A DNA stretch of 29,572 nucleotides, taken from the NCBI GenBank assembly GCA_964559455.1, contig CAZLHO010000036.1, forward strand, positions 1 through 29,572, given 5' to 3'. Source of the stretch: CAZLHO01 sp964559455. Its GTDB lineage: Bacteria > Krumholzibacteriota > Krumholzibacteriia > LZORAL124-64-63. Positions within the stretch are counted from its first letter, which is position 1. Every line of letters begins with the position of its first letter. Of this stretch, positions 15,813-23,537 are shown piece after piece. Position numbers and translations under genes: made by a program. The notes under the pieces are model-generated. The model was not told the DNA's origin, did not search any database, and saw nothing but the letters and a program-made list of their open reading frames with translations.

Positions 15813-15841
15813 ATTGTCGGGCACGATGGCCGGTAATTCAA
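15813..15841 (-). promoter_or_regulatory. Predicted promoter of the GPP34-DUF169-GNAT operon
   Basis: On the minus strand TTGAAT (15841-15836) precedes GACAAT (15818-15813) by 17 bases. The -35 overlaps the TGA stop of the gene upstream, the same arrangement as at 2726 and 25976. Confidence 0.5.
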
Positions 15842-16446
15842 GACGCGGGCCGGCATGTCCATAGGACCGTCAGTTCCTCCCGCGGGATCCAATCCCGGAA
15901 CTCGGCGCCGAAGATCATCCCGTCATCGGCCGACCCGAGCGGCCTGAGCCGCGGAGTGAAACCTTGGATCTCGCAGTTTTCCGGAGCAACGACCTTGATG
16001 ACGGCCCGGCGCAAGGGGCGCGGCCAGGTCCGGGCGGTGGTCAACAGGTAGACGGCCCGATTCTTCGCCGTCGACTGGGAATAGGCCAGACGGACCGAGA
16101 ACCGTCCGACACCGAGGTCGGACGGCGGGGTCCAGAGCCACCGCCCAACCTCGACGCTCAATTCCAGGTGCTCCCGGCGACCGTCGGGAAGGACCAGAGC
16201 GGCCTCCAGCAGTTCCGGAACGCCGAGATCCTCGTCCAGGGGGAAGGGGAAGAGGATCCCGGTCGCCCCCCCCTCCGGAACGAGCCGGAATTCATAATCG
16301 GCCTCGACGGTGAACGAACCCTCGGCCGGACGCAGCACGATCGTCTCGGCATCGAAGAGCCAGCCGGCGGCCCAGGTCGCGGGAGCGCCCGCCGCAAGAA
16401 CGAGGGCCGGCAACAAGACGGCGGCGCCGCGGCTCAAGGCCGCCAC
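15838..16446 (-). CDS. Secreted protein of unknown function, beta-rich
   Basis: I do not recognise a named family with confidence. The 202-residue protein has a signal peptide (AAVLLPALVLAAGAPATWAAG) and then an all-beta-looking domain, with alternating strands such as GSFTVEADYEFRLVPEG, REHLELSVEVGRWLWTPP and FSVRLAYSQS, ending with ELTVLWTCRPAS. This could be an immunoglobulin-like or DUF4424-like fold, but that is a guess. The start is a GTG at 16446, with a TTG at 16437 as alternative. The gene overlaps the end of its upstream neighbour by 13 bp, so the two secreted proteins are probably cotranslated and may act together. Confidence 0.7.
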   Translation of the reverse strand: MAALSRGAAVLLPALVLAAGAPATWAAGWLFDAETIVLRPAEGSFTVEADYEFRLVPEGGATGILFPFPLDEDLGVPELLEAALVLPDGRREHLELSVEVGRWLWTPPSDLGVGRFSVRLAYSQSTAKNRAVYLLTTARTWPRPLRRAVIKVVAPENCEIQGFTPRLRPLGSADDGMIFGAEFRDWIPREELTVLWTCRPAS

Positions 16447-17417
16447 TCCCGTGCCAGGCTTTCGAGGATTGCGAAGATCTCGGGGCTGCGGTACGCCGCA
16501 GCAGCGACTCGCCGGATGGAGGACCGATCGGTCGCGACGACCTGATCGCCGCCGTAGAAGGACAGCCCGACCCGACCTCCCCCTGCGAACTCGAGCACGA
16601 CTTCGTCATCCTGCGCGAAGTCGAACCTCTCGACGAAGACCGCTCGATCGAGCAGGGCCCAAATCCGGTCGATCTCCTCGTCGCCGAGCTCGCGGTCGGG
16701 CCTGTCTTCCGGATCGACGGTGCGCATCAAGTTGACGTTCCGACCGCGGACGACGTCGGACCGGGTCTTGAGGAAGCGAGGAGGGCCTTCCCACTCTTCG
16801 GAGACTTCGAAGAAGCGGCAGGACGTGGGATCCTCCAGTCTCATCCGGGCGATGCGCACGAGCCGACGATGCTCCGGGTCGAGATCCTCACGCGCCAACA
16901 GCCGGTCGAACCAGGGCTTCGCATCGCAGTCCTGCCACAGCGCCAGCTCCTCGGCGGCGGCCACGCGCATCCGGTCGATGGCTTCCTTCACGAATTCCTC
17001 CGGGCCCATGATCCTCATGGTGCCATCTGGCGGAGCCAACTCGATGTCCGCCACCAGCCACTCCCGGAGGTTCGCCAGCATCAGGGCGCCCAGTTCCTCG
17101 TCGGAGCGCTCGCGGAACAGATCCTGGATCTCGCCGTCGATGCAGTAATCGACCCACTGAGCCGCCAACATGTAGGGGGCGAAGAGCTCGAACTCATCGT
17201 GGAAAGCCCTGTGCAGATCCTCACCGAAGAGGTTCCGGGACAGGCCGTAACGGCCGAAATACTCCACCATCTGCTCGGGGTCGGAGCAGCTCTTGTCCTC
17301 GACGATCTCCTCCGCCAGCCGTTGCATCGCTTCGACGGTCTCGGTGTCGACGGGGTTGGCCGCCGTGGGGACGGCGGCCAGCAGGACCAAGCAAGCCATC
17401 AATAGGGATGATTTCAT
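16434..17417 (-). CDS. Secreted, acidic protein of unknown function
   Basis: I cannot assign a family. The 327-residue protein has a clear signal peptide (MKSSLLMACLVLLAAVPTAA|NP) and a largely helical, Glu/Asp-rich body with six cysteines in the mature part. The C-terminal part contains VVLEFAGGGRVGLSFYGGDQVVA, a beta-hairpin-like stretch. The ATG at 17417 is chosen over one 66 bases upstream because GAGGGGG precedes it and it begins the signal peptide exactly. It overlaps the next secreted-protein gene by 13 bp. Likely periplasmic; no catalytic motif is visible. Confidence 0.72.
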   Translation of the reverse strand: MKSSLLMACLVLLAAVPTAANPVDTETVEAMQRLAEEIVEDKSCSDPEQMVEYFGRYGLSRNLFGEDLHRAFHDEFELFAPYMLAAQWVDYCIDGEIQDLFRERSDEELGALMLANLREWLVADIELAPPDGTMRIMGPEEFVKEAIDRMRVAAAEELALWQDCDAKPWFDRLLAREDLDPEHRRLVRIARMRLEDPTSCRFFEVSEEWEGPPRFLKTRSDVVRGRNVNLMRTVDPEDRPDRELGDEEIDRIWALLDRAVFVERFDFAQDDEVVLEFAGGGRVGLSFYGGDQVVATDRSSIRRVAAAAYRSPEIFAILESLAREWRP

Positions 17418-17486
17418 CGCGGCCCCCTCGGATAACCAATGGCGATACAGATCAGGATACGGAGCTTTGCCAAGCCGCGACACCTC

Positions 17487-18047
17487 TCACTCCGGCCACA
17501 GCCACCCGAAGACGCCCGCGGTGACCAGGCCGTAGACCACGCCGTCGACGACGTGCATCAGGGTGTTCCGCCAGGGCTTGCCCTTCCAGATCGAGTCGGG
17601 CACGTGGGTGACGGCGTAGGCCAGCACGGCCACGGCCCCGGCCACGCGGAAGACGCGGCGGTAGTCGGCGCCCGGGCCGACGGCCAGGTTCGTGACGTAG
17701 GCGACGAAGACGCTCACCAGCAGCGAGAAGAGGAACCACTGCACCAGGCTGGGCGCCATCTTCCACCGGCCGCTGGGCATGATGGTCATGAACCCGACCG
17801 GGCCGCTTTCGAACTTGGCGATCATCTCCGGTTCGTTCATCTCCCTGTGGCCTTCGGCGTGGGGGAAAATGTACTCGCCGGGCGAGAAGCCGCCGGCCCG
17901 CATGGCCTGCAACACGTTGTCCTCGCCGGGAATCTCCTGATACTCGGCCTTGTGATAACGGAAGGCCATGTGCAGGACGCTGCTGACGACGAAGACGAAG
18001 ACGGCCGAGAGCAGGATCGGCAGCCAGAGGGCGGAAAGGAACTCCAT
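17487..18047 (-). CDS. Small conserved membrane protein of unknown function
   Basis: The 186-residue protein has four hydrophobic helices: near 5-25 (LWLPILLSAVFVFVVSSVLHM), near 100-122, near 132-150 and near 160-182. A polar loop between the first two contains YHKAEYQEIPGEDN and MTIMPSGRWKM. The loop and helix pattern looks like a conserved family found in several environmental phyla, but I cannot name it. The ATG at 18047 is preceded by AGGGAGG. It stands alone, with a promoter candidate at 18113-18142. Confidence 0.72.
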   Translation of the reverse strand: MEFLSALWLPILLSAVFVFVVSSVLHMAFRYHKAEYQEIPGEDNVLQAMRAGGFSPGEYIFPHAEGHREMNEPEMIAKFESGPVGFMTIMPSGRWKMAPSLVQWFLFSLLVSVFVAYVTNLAVGPGADYRRVFRVAGAVAVLAYAVTHVPDSIWKGKPWRNTLMHVVDGVVYGLVTAGVFGWLWPE

Positions 18048-18112
18048 GGTCGTCCTCCCTGGTCGTTGTGGGCGAGAATGCGACGGGCCCGCCCGGAGAC
18101 GGACCCGCGCCC

Positions 18113-18142
18113 AGACTAGACGACGAAGTCGGTCCGCATCAA
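18113..18142 (-). promoter_or_regulatory. Candidate promoter of the membrane-protein gene at 18047
   Basis: TTGATG (18142-18137) and TAGTCT (18118-18113) on the minus strand are 18 bases apart, predicting a leader of about 60 bases. Confidence 0.35.
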
Positions 18143-18290
18143 GCGCGGATGGCGGCGCAGGCCGGGCGCGCTCGATGCGCCGGGCCGGGTCGCGGCGGAC
18201 GGCCAGGTCTTCGGGCAGGCTCTGGTGTTGTCCGTATCCACTCATCCGGCGCGACGGTCCGCGCCCGCCGCTCGCATCAGCGCATACAGC

Positions 18291-18319
18291 TTCACAACGT
18301 CATGATTTGCGTGGACATC
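18291..18319 (+). promoter_or_regulatory. Candidate promoter of the DUF4143 ATPase
   Basis: TTCACA (18291-18296) and GACATC (18314-18319) are 17 bases apart, about 30 bases before the ATG. The -10 resembles the GACAWT form in front of other genes here. No good ribosome site follows; the ATG is preceded by TCCTCCACAAC. Confidence 0.35.
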
Positions 18320-18347
18320 ACCGAATATTTGGATTATCCTCCACAAC

Positions 18348-19610
18348 ATGAACGATTTGCAGAAAACACTGCAACGCATTCAAGAAATTAGACTTATCGA
18401 CATGTTGGCCCGCCATCCGGTGGTAGTCGTCCATGGCGCCCGCCAGGTCGGCAAGACGACCCTCTGCCTGCGACCCGCCATCGCCTCGGGAAGGCTCTAC
18501 AAGAATCTGGACGACCTCAACGATCTCGACACCGCCCGCCACGACCCGGCCACTTTCACCGAAGCCGGCGCGCGCATGACGATCGACGAGGTCCAGCGCT
18601 GCCCCGAGCTCATGCTGGCCATCAAGGCCGCCGTGGATCGGGATCGCCGGCCGGGACGATTCCTGTTGACCGGGTCGGCCGATCTGCTGGTCATGGAACG
18701 AGTCGCCGAGAATCTGGCCGGGCGCGCCGTCTATCTGCCGATGCCGCCTTTGACGCTCGGCGAGTTCGAGGGGGAACCGCCTCGTGGACTGATCGCTGCG
18801 CTGCTGGACGCTCCCGACGCCGAGACCGCGCTGGCGATCGCGAAAGCGGCGCCGAAGCGTCCCGTCCCGGACCTGGCGGCGATCGTGGCCGCGGGCGGGC
18901 TGCCCGTTCCCGCGCTGTCCCGGGACCCGGAAACGCGCAGCCAATGGTACGACGGCTACATCATGACCTATCTCGAACGGGACGTGCGCAACTTGTCCGC
19001 TGTCGGCAGTCTGCCGGACTTCCAGCGGCTGATGAGGGCGGTGGCCCTGCGCACGGGACAGACGCTGAACGTCGCAGCCCTGGCCAAGGATGTGGCCATG
19101 ACGACGGCCTCAGCGAGGCGTTACCTGGGGCTGCTGGAGCAGACCTTCCAGCTGCTGAGGGTGCCGGCCTACGCCGTGAACCGCGGCAAACGGCTGGTGA
19201 AATCCCCGAAGATCTACTGGGCCGATACGGGACTGGCCGTCCATCTGGCGGGATTGGGCGACGCCGGAAGCCTGCCCGGGGAGAGGGAGTGGGGCGCCCT
19301 GGTCGAGACCCTCGTCGCGATCCATCTCCACGCCCTTGCTTCGCTGATCTCTCCGCGGCCGCGTCTCCATCACTGGCGCACGTCGACGGGCCGGGAAGTG
19401 GATCTCGTGATCGAACGCGGGCGGGCCCTGTTGCCGATCGAGATCAAGACCGGATCCCGGCCCTCACCGCGCGACGCTGCCGGGCTGAAGGTATTCCTCG
19501 ACCACTATCCGAACGCCCGGCTGGGAATCCTGGCCTGCCGCTGCGACGAGCCCCGGCGACTGACCCGACGAACCCTGGCCCTGCCCCTCGAAACTCTCCT
19601 GAGAGGCTGA
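18348..19610 (+). CDS. AAA+ ATPase with DUF4143 domain
   Basis: The 420-residue protein is of the AAA_14/DUF4143 type. It has Walker A GARQVGKT (30-37), Walker B MTIDEVQR (77-84), the sensor-like LLTGSADLL, then DUF4143 from about residue 190 with the YIMTYLERDVRNL motif. The end is a PD-(D/E)xK-like fold (REVDLVIERG...LLPIEIKTG), a nuclease-like pattern of unproven activity. Such ATPases are common, multicopy and often horizontally transferred in anaerobes; their role is unknown. The gene is isolated, on the opposite strand to its surroundings, starts in AT-richer DNA and lacks a clear Shine-Dalgarno site, all in keeping with acquisition as a single-gene insert. It ends six bases from the convergent DUF89 gene. 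Confidence 0.92.
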   Translation: MNDLQKTLQRIQEIRLIDMLARHPVVVVHGARQVGKTTLCLRPAIASGRLYKNLDDLNDLDTARHDPATFTEAGARMTIDEVQRCPELMLAIKAAVDRDRRPGRFLLTGSADLLVMERVAENLAGRAVYLPMPPLTLGEFEGEPPRGLIAALLDAPDAETALAIAKAAPKRPVPDLAAIVAAGGLPVPALSRDPETRSQWYDGYIMTYLERDVRNLSAVGSLPDFQRLMRAVALRTGQTLNVAALAKDVAMTTASARRYLGLLEQTFQLLRVPAYAVNRGKRLVKSPKIYWADTGLAVHLAGLGDAGSLPGEREWGALVETLVAIHLHALASLISPRPRLHHWRTSTGREVDLVIERGRALLPIEIKTGSRPSPRDAAGLKVFLDHYPNARLGILACRCDEPRRLTRRTLALPLETLLRG

Positions 19611-19616
19611 ACCGGC

Positions 19617-20471
19617 TCAATCCGCCGGGGCCTTCCTCCAGACCACGAAGCTCTTCTCGGGCACGCCCAGGCGGGCGGCGATGCGCGGGCACTTGGCGGT
19701 CAGCAGGAAGCAGGTGCTGCGGGGCAGGTCGATCAGGCCCTCGAGGTTGCCCTGGCCCTTGGCGATCACGACGTCGGCCGCGAGGAAAGCCTCGCGGAAC
19801 TCCGGCGAGGCGCTGTCCCAGAGCACGCCCGGGGCGTCGTCGCCGGTCGTGAGCAGGCGGGCGCGGCGGTCCAGGCCGACCAGGCGGGCGTCGTCCAGGG
19901 TGGCGTCGTTGATCACCGGGCCGCCGCGCACGGCGAAGGCCAGGCCGGGATGGTCCAGGGTCTCGACGAGCAGGGCGTCGAGCACGATCTCGCCCGCGTT
20001 GTCGCCGACGTAGAGCACCGAGCCGGCGCCGGCCAGCTCGTCGCGCAGCGCATCGACGTCGTCGATCGCCAGGTCGGCCTCCAGCACCCGGCGCAGCGAT
20101 TCGTCGACGTCCAGCAGCCGGCGCGCCCCGAAGTCGACGACGTTGCCGGCCACGGCCAGCCGCACCGCCGTGGCGAAGGGGTCGGCCGAGGCCGCGATGC
20201 TCGCGCGCAGCCCGGGCAGCCGGGCCATCATGGCCTCGTTGCCGGCGCGCTTGATCTCGCGGTAGGGATCGGGGTCGTCCAGCTCGGCGCGCAGCTGCCG
20301 GTGCAGCTCCCGGCCCAGGGCGGGCGGCGACTGGGAGTAGTCGGCGTCGGCCAGGTAGGCCAGGGTGCGGCGCATCAGGGCCTCGGCGCGCTCGGGCGAC
20401 AGGCCGGACTTCTCGGCCAGACGGTGGCAGCTCTGCACCGTGCAGGGGATGCATTCGGGGGCGACGCGCAT
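19617..20471 (-). CDS. DUF89 / ARMT1-like damage-control phosphatase
   Basis: DUF89 proteins (PF01937) are metal-dependent phosphatases thought to destroy damaged or harmful phosphometabolites. The 284-residue protein has the microbial-type N-terminal cysteines (CIPC, C7 and C10, then C15), a helical domain, and the catalytic core VLYVGDNAGEIVLDALL with the metal-binding D-N pair, followed by VRGGPVINDATLDDA and VIAKGQGNLEGL. All key motifs are intact. The ATG at 20471 follows GAGGAG. It lies 14 bp behind the flavoprotein gene and is probably its operon partner. The CxxC type is the archaeal/bacterial subgroup; the specific substrate is unknown. Confidence 0.9.
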   Translation of the reverse strand: MRVAPECIPCTVQSCHRLAEKSGLSPERAEALMRRTLAYLADADYSQSPPALGRELHRQLRAELDDPDPYREIKRAGNEAMMARLPGLRASIAASADPFATAVRLAVAGNVVDFGARRLLDVDESLRRVLEADLAIDDVDALRDELAGAGSVLYVGDNAGEIVLDALLVETLDHPGLAFAVRGGPVINDATLDDARLVGLDRRARLLTTGDDAPGVLWDSASPEFREAFLAADVVIAKGQGNLEGLIDLPRSTCFLLTAKCPRIAARLGVPEKSFVVWRKAPAD

Positions 20472-20485
20472 GAGCGGACTCCTCA

Positions 20486-21847
20486 CTACAATAGGCCAAG
20501 CTTCTGCCGAGCGACGACACCGGCAGCCTTCAGGAGCGGGTAGCCCGCCGGCGACGCGGTCATCAGGGGGTGGGTCCCGATCTGCGAGGTCAGGACGCCG
20601 TTGATGTCCATCCGGTTCTGGATGATGAAACCCAGGGTGTTCGTCAGCTCGCCCACCGACAGCCCACCGCGAACCTCGCCGCCCAGGATGACGCCCGACT
20701 CGCGGCCGACGATCAGCTTGACCATCTGCTTCTTCGTGCCGGGCAGGGTGCCGGGATGCTTGTCCATGCCCTCGAAGGAACCGACGATGATATCGAAGCC
20801 CTCTTCGCGCGCCCGGGTTTCGGTCAGCCCCGCGACGCCGAAGCCGGTGTCGCCGATGGCGGTCGAGAAGATCGAAATCGTGCCACTGAAGGTCTTCACG
20901 GCCGACAGTTTGTAGAGGTTGATGCCTGCCGTACGCCCCTCGGCGCAGGCAGTCGAGGCCAGCATGACCGGGCTGGGCTTGCGGGTGACGAAATCGGTCT
21001 TCTCGGCGCAGTCGCCGACGGCGAAGACGTCGGAATCGCCGGTACGCATGTACTCGTCCACCCTGATGAAGCCCTGCGGGCCGACTTCCAGGCCCGACTC
21101 CGACGCCAGCGTCGAGTTGGGGAGATAGCCGACCGAGAGCACGACGGCGTCGGCCTCGAGCGTCGAGCCGTCCTCCAACAGCACGCCGGACGCCCTGTCG
21201 TCGCCAAGGATCTCCTTCACGCCGACGCCGGTGCGGATGTCGACGCCGCGGTCTGCCAGGATCTCGCGCGCCGATTCGGCGACATCGGCGTCGAACGCCA
21301 GGCCCAGGATCTGCGGCAGCTTCTCGACCAGCACGACTTCCTTGCCGGCCCGGACCAGCTCGTCGGAGATCTCGACGCCGATAAAGCCGGCGCCGATGGT
21401 CACGATGCGCCGGCAGTCCTTCAGCTCCCGCTGCATCCCGTCCAGGTAGACCTTGTTCTTGGGGACGGTGAAGACGTTGGGCAAGTCGGCGCCCTTCAGC
21501 CATGCCGGCACGTTGGGCGTCGAGCCGGTGGCCAGCACCAGCTTGTCGTAGACGATCCCGTCCCCGTCCTCCAGACGGCAGACCTTGGCCGCACGGTCGA
21601 CGGCGACGACGCGGCCGATCTTCAGCTCGACGCCGACGTCCTCGAACATCCTGTTCGAAGGCATGATGTCGTTCTCGGTCGATTCCACGGTCGAGAAGAC
21701 GTAGGGGATCCCGCAGGGAACCAGGGTCTTCTCCTCGGGCCGGACCACGGTCACGGTCTTGTCGGGGTTGGCGTACTTCGCGGTCGTGGCGGCCACAAGG
21801 CCGGCGGCGCTGCTGCCGATCACCAACACGTCGGTGTTCTTCATCAT
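20486..21847 (-). CDS. FAD-dependent pyridine nucleotide-disulfide oxidoreductase, CoA-disulfide reductase/NADH oxidase type
   Basis: The 453-residue flavoprotein has the N-terminal FAD-binding stretch VLVIGSSAAGLVAA (8-20) and the single redox cysteine in TLVPCGIPYVF (C45), as in CoA-disulfide reductases and NADH oxidases. It also has the second nucleotide-binding motif TIGAGFIGVE, the FAD-contacting DVFAVGDCAE, and the C-terminal dimerisation domain. Electron transfer from NAD(P)H to CoA disulfide, polysulfide or oxygen is possible. Two adjacent ATGs (21847, 21844) follow GGGAG. The predicted promoter is at 21970-21997, and the DUF89 gene follows 14 bp downstream. The exact substrate cannot be read from sequence. 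Confidence 0.9.
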   Translation of the reverse strand: MMKNTDVLVIGSSAAGLVAATTAKYANPDKTVTVVRPEEKTLVPCGIPYVFSTVESTENDIMPSNRMFEDVGVELKIGRVVAVDRAAKVCRLEDGDGIVYDKLVLATGSTPNVPAWLKGADLPNVFTVPKNKVYLDGMQRELKDCRRIVTIGAGFIGVEISDELVRAGKEVVLVEKLPQILGLAFDADVAESAREILADRGVDIRTGVGVKEILGDDRASGVLLEDGSTLEADAVVLSVGYLPNSTLASESGLEVGPQGFIRVDEYMRTGDSDVFAVGDCAEKTDFVTRKPSPVMLASTACAEGRTAGINLYKLSAVKTFSGTISIFSTAIGDTGFGVAGLTETRAREEGFDIIVGSFEGMDKHPGTLPGTKKQMVKLIVGRESGVILGGEVRGGLSVGELTNTLGFIIQNRMDINGVLTSQIGTHPLMTASPAGYPLLKAAGVVARQKLGLL

Positions 21848-21969
21848 GTATCTCCCGGCTGATCTGTGAACATTGCGGGCGTGCGATCGATCGGCGCGGG
21901 AGGAACATGGCGGGCGGAACCGGTCATGCGTCTGCGTCGCGAAGGTCGTCCCGGATTCGAGCCATGGCA

Positions 21970-21997
21970 AACGTAGGCACCGAGCGGGCCATGTCAA
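21970..21997 (-). promoter_or_regulatory. Predicted promoter of the flavoprotein-DUF89 operon
   Basis: A consensus TTGACA (21997-21992) on the minus strand is followed after 16 bases by TACGTT (21975-21970). The region strongly resembles the patatin promoter, sharing a GGCCCGC block in the spacer. The predicted leader is about 115 bases. Confidence 0.5.
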
Positions 21998-22028
21998 ATG
22001 GGCGCGCCCCGGGGGCCGGGGGCTCCAA

Positions 22029-23435
22029 CTACAGTTCGTAGACCTTGTCGTAGCGCACGGCCTCGATGTCCTTCACGCCGATCCCGCGCAGGACCGTCTC
22101 GAGATGGGCCTGGGGTTCGGGCTCGCCGTGCACCAGGAAGATCTTGCGCAGCTTCTTCAGGTCCAGCCTGGCCACGTAGTCCCGCAGCTCGCCGTAGTCG
22201 GCGTGGGCGCTGAAGGCGTCGATCTCCTCGATGCGCGCCTTGACGTCGAAGTTCTCGTCGAAGATCCGCACCTGCTTCTGCCGTTCCTGCAGCCGCCGCC
22301 CGAGCGTATGCGCGGCCATGTAGCCCACGATCAGGATGGTGGTCTTCGGGTCCTCGATGTTGTTGGCCAGGTGGTGGCGGATGCGGCCGGCCTCGCACAT
22401 GCCGTTGGCCGAGATCACGATCGCCGGGCCCGACTCCTCGTTGATGCGCTTGGAGTCGGCCACGCTGGTGGTGTAGCGCAGGGCGTCGAAGCCGAAGGGG
22501 TTCTCGTGGTGGTCCAGGAAGTCGCGCTTGGTCTCGGGGTCGTAGCATTCGGGATGGACGCGGAAGATGGAGGTGGCGTTGGTGGCCATGGGACTGTCGA
22601 CGTAGACCGGCACCTGCGGGATGCGGCCCTTAACGGCCAGCAGGTGCAGGTGGTAGACCAGCTCCTGGGTGCGGCCGACGGCGAAGGCGGGGATCAGCAG
22701 CTTGCCGCCGGCCTTGGCGGTGCTGCGCACGATCTCGGCCAGGCGCTCGATCGCGTCGTCGGAGGGCTCGTGCAGCCGGTCGCCGTAGGTGCTCTCGAGG
22801 ACCAGGTAGTCGGGGTCGGGCACCAGGTCGGGGTCGCGGATGATCGCCTTGCCCTTGCGCCCGACGTCGCCGGAGAAGACCACGCGCAGCTCGCGGTCGC
22901 CGTCGCGGACGTCGAGCACCGCCATCGCCGAGCCCAGGATATGCCCCGCGTCGACGAAGGTCAGCTGCGCCTCCGGCGCGATGAAGAGCGGCCGGCGGTA
23001 GCTGATGGTCACGAACTGGTCGCCCGCCTTCTGGACGTCGGTCTCGTCGTAGAGCGGCTCGTCGTCGAAGCGCACCCCGGCCCGGCGTTTCCTCTTCTGC
23101 AGGAACTCGATGTCCCGGGCCTGGATGTGCGCGCTGTCCATCATGATCAGCATGGCCAGGTCGCGGGTGGCCGGGGTGGCGTAGATGTTGCCCGCGTAGC
23201 CGCCCTTGGGCAGCAGGGGCATCATGCCGCTGTGGTCGTAGTGGGCGTGGGTCAGCACGACCGCGTCGACGGCGCTGATGTCCTTCGCCGTCGCCCGGTT
23301 CTTGGCGTCGGCCTCCTGCCGCTTGCCCTGGAAGGCCCCGCAGTCGATCTGCAGGGTGGCGTCGCCGACCTCGAGGTAATGGCGCGAGCCGGTGACCTCG
23401 CCGGCGCCGCCGCGGGAATGCAGTCTGATGGCCAT
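22029..23435 (-). CDS. Beta-CASP metallo-beta-lactamase-fold ribonuclease-like protein
   Basis: The 468-residue protein has the metal-binding motif THAHYDHSG (62-70; H63, H65, D67, H68), the later DAGHILGSA, SGDVGRKG, the beta-CASP insert (LLIPAFAVGRTQEL, ISANGMCEAGRIRHHL) and the C-terminal RNA-specificity segment with FSAHADYGEL and FLVHGEPEPQ. This is the layout of single-protein bacterial KH-less RNases related to CPSF73 and Thermus TTHA0252. Cleavage or trimming of RNA is expected. The length fits. The ATG at 23435 follows GGGAG, and the promoter is predicted at 23489-23517. It is transcribed alone. Confidence 0.92.
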   Translation of the reverse strand: MAIRLHSRGGAGEVTGSRHYLEVGDATLQIDCGAFQGKRQEADAKNRATAKDISAVDAVVLTHAHYDHSGMMPLLPKGGYAGNIYATPATRDLAMLIMMDSAHIQARDIEFLQKRKRRAGVRFDDEPLYDETDVQKAGDQFVTISYRRPLFIAPEAQLTFVDAGHILGSAMAVLDVRDGDRELRVVFSGDVGRKGKAIIRDPDLVPDPDYLVLESTYGDRLHEPSDDAIERLAEIVRSTAKAGGKLLIPAFAVGRTQELVYHLHLLAVKGRIPQVPVYVDSPMATNATSIFRVHPECYDPETKRDFLDHHENPFGFDALRYTTSVADSKRINEESGPAIVISANGMCEAGRIRHHLANNIEDPKTTILIVGYMAAHTLGRRLQERQKQVRIFDENFDVKARIEEIDAFSAHADYGELRDYVARLDLKKLRKIFLVHGEPEPQAHLETVLRGIGVKDIEAVRYDKVYEL

Positions 23436-23488
23436 GGGTACTCCCGGAGTCGAAAGGGCGCCCCGAACAGGAACCGACAGTGAAGACC

Positions 23489-23517
23489 AATGTCACGGAA
23501 GAGCGGACGGATGGCAA
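23489..23517 (-). promoter_or_regulatory. Predicted promoter of the beta-CASP gene
   Basis: TTGCCA (23517-23512) and GACATT (23494-23489) on the minus strand are 17 bases apart; the -35 is identical to that of the patatin operon and the -10 to that of the cupin gene. Confidence 0.5.
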
Positions 23518-23537
23518 GCGCGGCCGAGCGGCTCCGA

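Larger units (their letters stand above)
18048..18347. other. Divergent intergenic region with two promoter candidates
   Basis: These 300 bases separate the membrane-protein gene (minus) from the ATPase gene (plus). No gene is supported. The left half is GC-rich like the rest of the window, while the last 60 bases before the ATPase start are clearly richer in A and T. Promoter candidates point outward on both sides. No terminator hairpin or repeat was seen. Confidence 0.6.

Noticed and set aside
15036..15824. Upstream extension of the DUF169 frame across the GPP34 gene
   Set aside because: The extension has no conserved content and lies over a recognised gene in another frame.
18120..18260. 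Possible remnant coding frame on minus in the divergent intergenic region
   Set aside because: A short frame ending in a plausible tail can be read, but nothing in it is recognisable and GC-rich DNA gives such frames by chance.
20472..21908. Long upstream extension of the DUF89 frame over the flavoprotein gene
   Set aside because: The extension is an Arg/Gly/Ala-rich shadow; the ATG at 20471 with its GAGGAG site starts the conserved CIPC region.
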